DNA of 64,000 bases from Hyunsoonleella ulvae. Lineage in GTDB: Bacteria; Bacteroidota; Bacteroidia; Flavobacteriales; Flavobacteriaceae. A model generated the notes under the pieces. It searched no databases and was not told where the DNA came from. It saw nothing but the letters and a program-made list of their open reading frames with translations. Positions 53,860 to 61,965 of the stretch are shown here, in pieces. The position numbers were made by a program, and so were the translations under genes. How positions within the stretch are numbered: position 1 is the stretch's first letter; each line of letters starts with the position of its first letter. The stretch lies in NCBI RefSeq assembly GCF_016827605.1, contig NZ_JAEPJQ010000002.1:434001-498000 (forward strand), read 5' to 3'.

Positions 53860-53892
53860 AAAAAGGAAGCCTAATTAATAGGCTTCCTTTTT
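53860..53892 (-). terminator. Terminator of GntR gene 2
   Basis: AAAAAGGAAGCCTA (53860-53873) and TAGGCTTCCTTTTT (53879-53892) form a perfect 14-base stem with a 5-base loop. Runs of A and T on both sides. It isolates the GntR gene from the HTCS gene. The stretch 53728-53859 holds no clear promoter for the HTCS gene. Confidence 0.85.
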
Positions 53893-53911
53893 TTACTATA
53901 TTATTAAATAT

Positions 53912-54952
53912 TTAGACAGATTCTCTATCGACAAAAAAGAATGGTGCCTTAACTTTTTCTTTTATATTTTCAGTTATCATTTTTGCTGTTTGTTTTCCCA
54001 TATCATTAAAATCAATAGAAATAACCGTTATTCCTAATATTTGTTTTAAAGGGGTGTCGTTGTATGATATAATACCGATATCAGATCCTAATTTAAAATC
54101 ATTTTCTTTAACTTGATGCATTATACGTACCAAATCATCATCTTCAATGGTAATGTATAAATTCTGTTTTTCTAACACAAACTCATTGGAAACCTCCTCA
54201 ATGATTTCAAAATCACATTGATATTTAGTACAATATTTTGTAAAGCCATTTAAAATGGCTCTTGGGTATGGGTAGAATGATGCTTTAGGGTAGACAAGTG
54301 TTAGTTTATTATACTTATCTATTTTTTGTTTAGCATTTTGAAGTGCTATAAATATATCATTTTCAAAATCTTGGAAAACCTCAATAAAATTCCCTTCAAT
54401 TTCATGGTTATTATTATCCAACAAAACCAAACTATCTTTTGGTATCTCATTTACTACCTTACTTACTTTACTTGTAAAACTTACATAAGATAGATCTTCA
54501 GTTCTAAAATGTGGTATTATCACATAGTAATCATAAGTATTATTGTATTTGGTCATTAGCTCTAAAAATAATGCTTCATCACAGTGATAGCTATGCAAAT
54601 CGATATGGCACGTATTTCCCATTTCCTTTAGAAATGAATTGTAAACCATCGTTTTGTATGGACTCAATTTATTTACTAGAAATAAAACATTTAACTTTGA
54701 TATTAACTGCGTGTTTGCAATATAAGAGCCTTTACCTTGTACGGATACTATGATATTACGTTTTCTTAAAACTTTGTAAGCCCTTTCAACTGTATCTCGA
54801 GAGAGATAGAATTCTTGACTTAATTTATTTATGGAAGGTACTTTATCTCCAATCTTTGCATTACCATTTGAAATATTACAAACTATGGAGTTAATAATTT
54901 GCAAATATTTTGGCACAGTAGAGTTTACATCTAGCGTTATAAGATCTAACAT
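53912..54952 (-). CDS. GntR-family regulator with LacI-like sensor domain, copy 2
   Basis: The 346-residue protein is a paralogue of the GntR at 23241: winged helix with VPKYLQIINSIV, KVPSINKLSQEFYLSRDTVERAYKVL and GKGSYIA (about 14-80), then a periplasmic-binding-like sensor with NVLFLVNKLSPYK, YDYYVIIPHF and DIGIISYNDTPLKQILGITVISIDF. The shared blocks are nearly the same, while the ligand pocket differs, so each may sense a different sugar or phosphate. It has its own promoter and terminator and lies between the HTCS and sulfatase 4. Confidence 0.85.
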   Translation of the reverse strand: MLDLITLDVNSTVPKYLQIINSIVCNISNGNAKIGDKVPSINKLSQEFYLSRDTVERAYKVLRKRNIIVSVQGKGSYIANTQLISKLNVLFLVNKLSPYKTMVYNSFLKEMGNTCHIDLHSYHCDEALFLELMTKYNNTYDYYVIIPHFRTEDLSYVSFTSKVSKVVNEIPKDSLVLLDNNNHEIEGNFIEVFQDFENDIFIALQNAKQKIDKYNKLTLVYPKASFYPYPRAILNGFTKYCTKYQCDFEIIEEVSNEFVLEKQNLYITIEDDDLVRIMHQVKENDFKLGSDIGIISYNDTPLKQILGITVISIDFNDMGKQTAKMITENIKEKVKAPFFFVDRESV

Positions 54953-54975
54953 GGCTTAAATAGTTTTAGTCATGT

Positions 54976-54992
54976 CAAAATTATTAAAGCTT
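54976..54992 (-). promoter_or_regulatory. Promoter of GntR gene 2, with AAGCTTTAAT element
   Basis: On the minus strand AAGCTTTAAT (54992-54983) overlaps a perfect -7 box TAATTTTG (54983-54976). The same element overlaps the -7 box of GntR gene 1, which suggests autoregulation or cross-regulation. Confidence 0.5.
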
Positions 54993-55089
54993 AGTAAACC
55001 AAAAATCTTAAATAGGGTAACTAAAAGTTTTTTTTAATACATCTTGTGGTTAAATTAATACAAAATTATGCTTTTATTACCTCTTTTAT

Positions 55090-56523
55090 CTATTTTTTCC
55101 TAGGAATATCGTTTTGTAAAAAAGGGCTTGCGTTTCTCGGAAATTGGGTTTCTAATAAGCGTTTCATTATTTCTTCTACCTCTTGATACTCTGGCTTACC
55201 TGATACATTTACAAAAGACAATAAACTATTTTTATGTTCATATAATTCTACTCCTAACACTTCATGGGTGTTTGAATCCCTCCATTCTGTGTAACGCCAA
55301 TTGCCATTAGTTGCTGTACAACCCATTATTTTTTTTCCTCTTGCAAAAACACTTGTTGCTACAGCATCCCATTCCATATCTGGGTTATCCAATAGCCCAA
55401 CTAAACTTTTCCCATCAGAATTTAAGTGCTTAAGCCCACAAACCTCCGCAAGGGTTGAAAATATGTCTACATTTTCCACTAATGCATTGGACGTCGCTCC
55501 TACTAATCGATTTTTATAATTTGTTTCTCTACTTATTATTAAAGGCACCCTTACATCTATTTCTACGTTAGAGTGTTTGCACCAAGCCCCATATTCTCCT
55601 ATTTTGTAACCATGGTCACTCATAAAAACAATCATGGTATTTTTACGAAGATTTAATTCTTCTAGTGTTTTCATTACCTTGCCTACTTGGGCATCCATAT
55701 AACTTACACAAGCATGGTAACCATGAATCAATGTTCTTGTTATATCGTTATTCAAGGGGTCTTCCTTTGGTATTCCATGATATCCTTTTAACTCTCCCCA
55801 TTTACTCAATGCTAACCTGTACATATCTTTGGGTTTGTCTTTTAAGGGAATTTTAAATTGGTCCTTATCATACAAATCCCAATATTTTTTGGGTGCATTA
55901 AAAGGCAAATGTGGTTTCATCAAACCAACAAACATTAAAAATTTATCGTCTTTATATTGGTGCAACATTCTAATAGCATCGTTTGCAACAATGCCATCTT
56001 TGTATCCATCATCTGCCACGTCAGCATCTTCATAGGCAGGACCTTTGGCGCGTTTACCAGCCATAACCTCAAGACTCTCTGGTTTTAAGTATATGTTAGA
56101 AGGTCTTTTTACCAGTTCTGTCCAACTTTCTTTATCATCCACAAAATGATGATATACTTTACCCGTACTAATAGTTTTGTAACCGTTTTGCTTGAAAAGT
56201 TGTGGAAGCGTTACAACATCTTTATGCACTTTTCTTAAAGGTGTAAAAATGCTATAAATACCTAAAGTTTCTGGTCTTAAACCAGTTAAAGTACTCATTC
56301 TAGAGGGGGCACAAATGGCTTGTTGGGTATAGGCTTTGTTAAACATTACACCTTCTGATGCTAGTTTATCAATATTTGGAGTAATAGCTGTTTCGCTTCC
56401 ATAGCATCCTAGTTCTGTCCTTAAATCGTCTATATAAAAAATTAAAATATTTGGTTTCTCATTTTGTGCAGATACTTTTAGAATACAACACGTGATACAA
56501 ATTAGTAGAAATAGTTTTCTCAT
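55090..56523 (-). CDS. S1-family sulfatase 4 (iduronate-2-sulfatase-like)
   Basis: The 477-residue protein has a cleavable signal peptide (1-20, ending VSAQ) instead of a lipobox. The formylglycine motif is CAPSR (Cys71-Arg75). Metal-binding [12 protein letters not shown] is at 31-42, [20 protein letters not shown] near 205 and [16 protein letters not shown] near 311. The long shared segments with sulfatase 1 show that both arose by duplication. It stands as a single gene between a GntR and a repeat element, with a perfect -7 box (TAGGTTTG) at 56545-56552. Confidence 0.85.
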   Translation of the reverse strand: MRKLFLLICITCCILKVSAQNEKPNILIFYIDDLRTELGCYGSETAITPNIDKLASEGVMFNKAYTQQAICAPSRMSTLTGLRPETLGIYSIFTPLRKVHKDVVTLPQLFKQNGYKTISTGKVYHHFVDDKESWTELVKRPSNIYLKPESLEVMAGKRAKGPAYEDADVADDGYKDGIVANDAIRMLHQYKDDKFLMFVGLMKPHLPFNAPKKYWDLYDKDQFKIPLKDKPKDMYRLALSKWGELKGYHGIPKEDPLNNDITRTLIHGYHACVSYMDAQVGKVMKTLEELNLRKNTMIVFMSDHGYKIGEYGAWCKHSNVEIDVRVPLIISRETNYKNRLVGATSNALVENVDIFSTLAEVCGLKHLNSDGKSLVGLLDNPDMEWDAVATSVFARGKKIMGCTATNGNWRYTEWRDSNTHEVLGVELYEHKNSLLSFVNVSGKPEYQEVEEIMKRLLETQFPRNASPFLQNDIPRKK

Positions 56524-56544
56524 TTTATAATTTTAGTTTTTAGA

Positions 56545-56552
56545 CAAACCTA
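56545..56552 (-). promoter_or_regulatory. -7 promoter element of sulfatase 4
   Basis: On the minus strand this is TAGGTTTG, a perfect TAnnTTTG, 22 bases before the start codon. No direct-repeat operator lies at the expected distance, so this promoter is not part of that set. Confidence 0.5.
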
Positions 56553-56575
56553 ACTTTTAAGGTTTAAAAATTACT

Positions 56576-56671
56576 TTGGCGGATTAGCCCGCGTTAGGGA
56601 TTGAACGGCTTGTTTGAGCTCCTTGAAAAGAGCGAGTAGTGAAAGCCCGACCCCTTGTGGGTAACGCCCAA
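56576..56671. repeat. GC-rich extragenic hairpin element
   Basis: About 95 bases, clearly richer in GC than the surroundings. Imperfect terminal inverted repeats (TTTGGCGGATTAGCCC at the left, GGGTAACGCCCAAA at the right) enclose further pairs: GGCTT with AAGCC, and GCTC with GAGC. I recall near-identical elements between genes in many flavobacteria, so it is probably a REP-like, mobile or structured RNA-coding repeat. It lies between sulfatase 5's stop and sulfatase 4's promoter and may end transcription. Confidence 0.7.
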
Positions 56672-56676
56672 ATTAA

Positions 56677-58209
56677 TTACTCTTGCACTGGTTGTGGAGA
56701 TTGTACAACTGGCTTAGTATCTCCTACGTTAATCAGTTTTCCCTTTCCTTCATTAAATCCCCCAAAAGGAATAGCTTTTTTCTTCTTGTCTAACATATAA
56801 TTATATTTCTTTAAATAAAAGCTGCGTGTTCCAAATTCATCATTAATTTTATTTAGTGCTAAATTTAACTTAGTATCTAAATCTTTTTGAATTTCCTTTA
56901 ATTGAGTACTTCCGAGCAAATTGTTTTGCTGAAAAGGGTCTGCTATGTTATCGAAAAGCATACTTGGACCACTTGGTGTTCTAGCGTAGGTGTACTGCTT
57001 GGTTTTAAGTGCTCGATAGGGTTCGTCTTTAAAATTTGCTCCAAAAGGAGCTGGATTCATGACTAATGCTGCCCTATCTACATTTGGATCTGGATTTTTA
57101 ATTAAACCTTCTAAATTCTCCCCTTCTATGGCTTCAGGAATTTCAATATTAGTAAGCCCTAATAATGATGGTAATATATCAGGGGTTGTTATAGGTGCGT
57201 TTACTACTGCTCCTTTATGCTTTTCTATTCCTGGATAACTAATTAAAAAAGGGACTCTGATAGACTCATCCCATGCCAATTGCTTCACAAAAGGTTTAAC
57301 ACCGTGCGCTCCCATCATTTCACCATGATCTGCAGAAAAAACTACAATAGTGTTATCCATTAACTTAAGCTCTTTTAGTTTATTTATAACACTTCCTATA
57401 GCTTCGTCTGTAGCTGTTGCATGCGCATAATACCCATGTAACTCCTGACGGCAACGTTCTTTAAATTCCTCTGGTATGTTTGGATTTAACGTTAAGCCTT
57501 TTGGAGGATACATATTCTTATATTTCTTAGGTGCCGAATTATGTGGGTAATGCGGTGTAGCTATAGAAATAAAGGCTAAAAATGGTTTATCATCTTTGGA
57601 ATGTTCAGTAATATAGTTGTTTGCGTCTTTTACAATAGCAAATGGCGAATACTCCTTCCAGTGTTTTAACTCTTTATTATCATTATCATAATATGGCATT
57701 CTTGTGTAATTGTGAGAGCATTCAAGAGCTTTCCAATAGTCAAAACCTTGACGTCTTTCCTTAGGAATAAAGCTAGATCTTCCATGACCATCTAAGTGCC
57801 ATTTACCCCAATACGCTGTATTGTAACCTTCAGACTTGAAGATTTCTGCCATAGTTAACTCCTCAGCAGGTAAATACAAATCGTTTAAAAACATACCTGT
57901 AGTTGTTGGAAACTTACCTGTTAGCAACGATGCTCTATGTGGTGTACAAACTGGCTGTACGGAAACTGCATTGGCAAAGTTTACAGATTCTTTAGCAAAA
58001 GCATCTAAGTTTGGCGTTTTTACATCTGGATTACCTGCATAACCTAAAGCAGATCCTCTCCATTGATCTGTAAGAATATAAACGATGTTTGGTTTCTTTT
58101 GCTTGGTTTCTACTGAAGCTTTGTCTTCGTTTTGCTTTACTTCTTTTTTACAGCTTGATAAAGTAAATACTAGTACTAAAATAGCTGCTGAAAATAATTT
58201 AATTCTCAT
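56677..58209 (-). CDS. S1-family sulfatase 5 (CTPHR motif)
   Basis: The 510-residue lipoprotein (lipobox TLSSC, Cys20) has CTPHR (Cys88-Arg92) as formylglycine motif, where the usual Ser is His; the C-x-P-x-R core needed for maturation is kept. Other marks are LTDQWRGSALGYAG (46-59), GKWHLDGHGRSSFIPKERRQGFDYW near 136-160 and FSADHGEMMGAHG near 290. This is a different subfamily from sulfatases 1, 2 and 4. It ends with a Gln/Pro-rich tail. The gene follows the GH43 gene after 25 bases, in the GH78-GH43-sulfatase operon. Confidence 0.85.
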   Translation of the reverse strand: MRIKLFSAAILVLVFTLSSCKKEVKQNEDKASVETKQKKPNIVYILTDQWRGSALGYAGNPDVKTPNLDAFAKESVNFANAVSVQPVCTPHRASLLTGKFPTTTGMFLNDLYLPAEELTMAEIFKSEGYNTAYWGKWHLDGHGRSSFIPKERRQGFDYWKALECSHNYTRMPYYDNDNKELKHWKEYSPFAIVKDANNYITEHSKDDKPFLAFISIATPHYPHNSAPKKYKNMYPPKGLTLNPNIPEEFKERCRQELHGYYAHATATDEAIGSVINKLKELKLMDNTIVVFSADHGEMMGAHGVKPFVKQLAWDESIRVPFLISYPGIEKHKGAVVNAPITTPDILPSLLGLTNIEIPEAIEGENLEGLIKNPDPNVDRAALVMNPAPFGANFKDEPYRALKTKQYTYARTPSGPSMLFDNIADPFQQNNLLGSTQLKEIQKDLDTKLNLALNKINDEFGTRSFYLKKYNYMLDKKKKAIPFGGFNEGKGKLINVGDTKPVVQSPQPVQE

Positions 58210-58234
58210 TTTTCTGATTAAATTGTCTGTTTGT

Positions 58235-59212
58235 TTATTGATTTATTTTTTGTACCCCTTCCTCAGTGGCGTTAATTTCTTGTATTGTTCCGTCTTCGTT
58301 ATAATACAAATATTCTATACAAGTATTTCTACTAAATTTTGACCCTCCATTCCAATTTTGCCAATGATAAAAGAAATAATCTTGCCCTTTGTAGTTTACG
58401 ATAGAATGATGGTCTTGCCTTTGTTTTGGGTTGATAGCCCCTTTGTATTCAAAAGGGCCATAAGGATTGTCTGCCATCCCATAAAAACCTCCTAAACCAG
58501 CATTATAGGAGAAATAATATTTTTCATTGCGTTTATGCATGTAACTGGCTTCAAAGAAATTTTTAGCGCCATATTCAATGGTTCTTGGTGCTTCGGCTAA
58601 CTCCAAAAGATTATCTTTTAAACGTGCTACTTTAGGTGTTCTGACGCCCCAGTATAAATACACTTTACCATCGTCATCTTCAAAAACACAAGGGTCTAAC
58701 CATTTTCCTTCCACACCTTCAATCCAACCGATATCTTTAAAAGGTCCTTCTGGCACATCGCTAACAGCGACTCCACATCTCATATCGTCTTTTGATCCTT
58801 TTACTGAATGCGGATATAATAAATAATATTTATTGTTTTTGTATATGGCAGTTGGCGCCCACATCCATCCTTTTGCACCCCAAGGAATATCTCTGGAATG
58901 TAATACTTCGCCATGGTCTGTCCAATTTACCATATCTGTTGATGAAAACGCACGATAACCATCCATAGAATCGTAAAACGTAGCGTCTTCCATATCACGA
59001 GACGTGTACATCCAAACTTTGCCATCGTTCCAAATATGTGCAGAAGGGTCTGCGGTTCTAATATGACGAATTACAGGGTTATTCCCTTCATTGTGTGCCG
59101 AGGATTTTACTCCAACAGCTGGATTAGCTTTCTGTTCTTTTTTTTCATTTTTACAGCTTACCAAGGATAAACCAAATATCAAAACAACAACTATTTGAAA
59201 TCCTTGTTTCAT
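58235..59212 (-). CDS. GH43-family glycosidase, lipoprotein
   Basis: The 325-residue protein has a lipobox (SLVSC, Cys20) and a five-bladed propeller of GH43 type. Catalytic candidates are Asp55 in RTADPSAHIW (base), the Asp in WLDPCVFEDDDGKVYLYWG near 171-189 (pKa modulator) and the Glu in NFFEASYMHKR near 219 (acid). GH43 enzymes cut xylose, arabinose or related residues; ulvan contains some xylose, so beta-xylosidase is a fair guess. Its ATG shares one base with the stop of the upstream GH78 gene (TAATG), a sign of translational coupling. Confidence 0.8.
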   Translation of the reverse strand: MKQGFQIVVVLIFGLSLVSCKNEKKEQKANPAVGVKSSAHNEGNNPVIRHIRTADPSAHIWNDGKVWMYTSRDMEDATFYDSMDGYRAFSSTDMVNWTDHGEVLHSRDIPWGAKGWMWAPTAIYKNNKYYLLYPHSVKGSKDDMRCGVAVSDVPEGPFKDIGWIEGVEGKWLDPCVFEDDDGKVYLYWGVRTPKVARLKDNLLELAEAPRTIEYGAKNFFEASYMHKRNEKYYFSYNAGLGGFYGMADNPYGPFEYKGAINPKQRQDHHSIVNYKGQDYFFYHWQNWNGGSKFSRNTCIEYLYYNEDGTIQEINATEEGVQKINQ

Positions 59213-61965
59213 TATAATTTAGACTTAAACGTGTAGGTTCCTGGTTGTACCAATAATTCAGTATCGTCAGTTTCTGAGCTTATCGTTTTTATATCGTTTG
59301 TATCTTCAATCGATTCTACAGTTCCAGGTAATATAACTTTTGCTGTTGTATTTGGTGGAATAGTAACATTTATAGTAAAAATGTCTTCATTAATTTCCCA
59401 CGAAGAAGCTACTTTCCCATACGGTGTATTTAATTCAGCTGATGCTGAAGTTAATGGACTTTTAGGTTCTGGAGCAATACGAATGACTTTATAACCCGCC
59501 TCTAATGGTTCAATGCCTCCTATTCGTTCATACACCCATTCGCCTATCGCTCCGTAAGCATAATGATTTAAGCTATTCATTTTTTGAGGGTTAAAACCCT
59601 CTGCCTTACTATAGCTGTTCCAACGTTCCCATATAGTTGTGGCTCCTTGATTAATAGAATAGAACCACGATGGATAGGTTTCATTAAATAATAGTTTATA
59701 TATTAAATCTGTATCCCCCATTTCGTCCAGAACTCGTGATAATAGTGGTGTACCTAAAAAGCCTGTTCGTAAGTGATTATCTGCTTCAGCTATTTTTTCT
59801 AATAGGTGTTTTTTTGCATTAGCCTGTTTACCTTCAGACAATAAATCATAAGCCAATGCTAATAGATATGAGGTTTGTGTTTCTTCAACGCCTTTTACTT
59901 TCCCCGATTCATCAAAAAACTTATTTTCAAAAGCATTTGCAACAGTTTTAAATAAAGCCTCATATTTAGCTTGCTCATCTTTTTTACCTAATACCTCAGC
60001 AGTTTGCGCTGTTAATTTTGCTGAATGTGCAAAAAATGCTGTTCCAATTAAGCTTTTAGATGTATCTCCTCTGTTATCGCCGTTTTTAGGCAGTGGTTGC
60101 AACCAGTCTGCAAAAAACCCCATAGAAGAAATATAATTTTTGGTAGTAGCCTCATGATATGCTACCCAACCCTTCATGGTTTCAAAGTTTTCTTCAAGAA
60201 TTCTTTTATCCCCAGTTCTGTTGTATATATCCCAAGGAATTATGGCGCAGGCATCTCCCCAACCGGCACTTACCTTGTTATTAAAAAGCACATCTGGTAC
60301 TACCCAAGGAATTCCTCCATCTTCATATTGGGATTCGCGTACACTTTGTAACCAGCTTGCCCAAAACTTATACACATCGGCATTAAATATAGAGGTTGGT
60401 CCAAATACCTGTGCATCTGCAGTCCAACCCATACGCTCATCACGCTGTGGGCAATCGGTTGGAATATCAAAAAAGTTTCCTCTTAAGCCCCAAACAATAT
60501 TACTTTGTAATTGATTTAATTTTTCGTGAGAGGATGTAAATGTTCCATTTTCTTCAAAATCTGAATACTGCACCAAACCTGTTACCCAATCAGTTGATGG
60601 GGTTTTTGAGGTATCAAACCCACTTAACTCCACGTATTGAAATCCATGAAAAGTAAATTTTGGCACCCATTCTATAACACCATCTTTTGATGCTGTATAA
60701 TAGTTGGTAGATTGTGCTGTCCTGTAATTATCTGTGTAGAAAGTTCCATCTGGTGATAACTTTTCTGCAAATCTAATTTTTAACTTTTGCCCTTTTTTCA
60801 TAGGAACTTTTAACAATGGCACACCTACCATATTTTGTTTTAAATCAAAAATAACAGCACCATCTTTTTCAATAACCTCTTGTGTAGCTAACTTTATTTT
60901 CGATTTTACGGTTGTATGCCTTTTTGGTTCTAAACGAATTTTATCATTTATAGGAAATACATTTACTTTTTCCCAATTCTTATCACTGAAATTATTGGTT
61001 GTCCAATTAGGCATTTCTAGATTAGCATCGTAAGTTTCGCCATCATAAATTTCTGAAAGTCTTATTGGTCCGTTGGTTGTAGCTTTCCAACTTTCATCAG
61101 ATACAATCACTTTTTTAGAACCATCTTTCATGGTTAATTCTAACTGACATAATATTTTTGGAGCTTCTGTATCAACCCACAATTCTTTTCTCCAACCTAA
61201 TCTACTGGAATGCCAACCTGAAGCTAATTCTACTCCAATAGTATTCTGACCAGATTCTATAACACCAGTAACATCATAAGTAATGGTTTCTATACGTTCT
61301 TTGTATGGTGTATATCCTGGAGGCATTACATCGTCACTTACATCTTCGCCATTAATGGCAACATCAAAAACACCTTTAGCTGTAATATATAATCTTGCAG
61401 ATTCCACATCGTTAGATAGCTCAAAACCTTTTCTTAAATATTGCGGACGATGAATTATATTATCTTGACTTCCTAATATTTTTTCTTTTTTGGTATCTAA
61501 ACCAATCCACTTCGCTTTCCAATCACTGTTATTCAATAATCCTAATTCAAATTGATTTATAGCACTCCACTGGGAAGCATTTTCATCTTGATTCCAATAC
61601 TTTACCTGCCAATATACTTTTTGGCGAGACTCTAGGGGTTTACCTTCATATTTTACCCAAACAGATTGGTCTTTCATTTGTTTTCCAGAATCCCATAAAT
61701 CTGCATTATCAGGCAATAAATCTAGACTACTTGCTACTACAATTTGATATGCCGACTGACTTTTTACATCTTTAGAAACTGGTAGTTTCCAAGAAAATGT
61801 TGGTTTAGCATCATAAAATCCTAAAGGATTTGTAAACCCCTCGGAAATGGTTAAGTCATTGGCTTTTTCCAATATAACTTTTTCCTGACATGACGTTACA
61901 CTTAATAACACAACGCATAAAAGTGTTATTAAAAATCTATTGATTTTCATTTTATTATTCATCAT
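59212..61965 (-). CDS. GH78 alpha-L-rhamnosidase, copy B
   Basis: The 917-residue lipoprotein (lipobox SVTSC near Cys26) fits GH78: immunoglobulin-like start (about 40-150) with YDAKPTFSWKLP, jelly-roll parts (about 150-470), then the alpha/alpha barrel (about 490-830) with the family motif CPQRDERMGWTADAQ near 507-521 (general-acid region) and WERWNSYS...SLNHYAYGAIGEW near 780. A beta-sandwich closes it. It removes terminal L-rhamnose. The first ATG (61965) overlaps the stop of copy A by 11 bases; the ATG at 61950 is an alternative start. Confidence 0.85.
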   Translation of the reverse strand: MMNNKMKINRFLITLLCVVLLSVTSCQEKVILEKANDLTISEGFTNPLGFYDAKPTFSWKLPVSKDVKSQSAYQIVVASSLDLLPDNADLWDSGKQMKDQSVWVKYEGKPLESRQKVYWQVKYWNQDENASQWSAINQFELGLLNNSDWKAKWIGLDTKKEKILGSQDNIIHRPQYLRKGFELSNDVESARLYITAKGVFDVAINGEDVSDDVMPPGYTPYKERIETITYDVTGVIESGQNTIGVELASGWHSSRLGWRKELWVDTEAPKILCQLELTMKDGSKKVIVSDESWKATTNGPIRLSEIYDGETYDANLEMPNWTTNNFSDKNWEKVNVFPINDKIRLEPKRHTTVKSKIKLATQEVIEKDGAVIFDLKQNMVGVPLLKVPMKKGQKLKIRFAEKLSPDGTFYTDNYRTAQSTNYYTASKDGVIEWVPKFTFHGFQYVELSGFDTSKTPSTDWVTGLVQYSDFEENGTFTSSHEKLNQLQSNIVWGLRGNFFDIPTDCPQRDERMGWTADAQVFGPTSIFNADVYKFWASWLQSVRESQYEDGGIPWVVPDVLFNNKVSAGWGDACAIIPWDIYNRTGDKRILEENFETMKGWVAYHEATTKNYISSMGFFADWLQPLPKNGDNRGDTSKSLIGTAFFAHSAKLTAQTAEVLGKKDEQAKYEALFKTVANAFENKFFDESGKVKGVEETQTSYLLALAYDLLSEGKQANAKKHLLEKIAEADNHLRTGFLGTPLLSRVLDEMGDTDLIYKLLFNETYPSWFYSINQGATTIWERWNSYSKAEGFNPQKMNSLNHYAYGAIGEWVYERIGGIEPLEAGYKVIRIAPEPKSPLTSASAELNTPYGKVASSWEINEDIFTINVTIPPNTTAKVILPGTVESIEDTNDIKTISSETDDTELLVQPGTYTFKSKL

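Noticed and set aside
55005-55020. ATCTTA sequence at the right distance from the -7 box of GntR gene 2
   Set aside because: Only one half-site partly matches (four of six); the second is absent.
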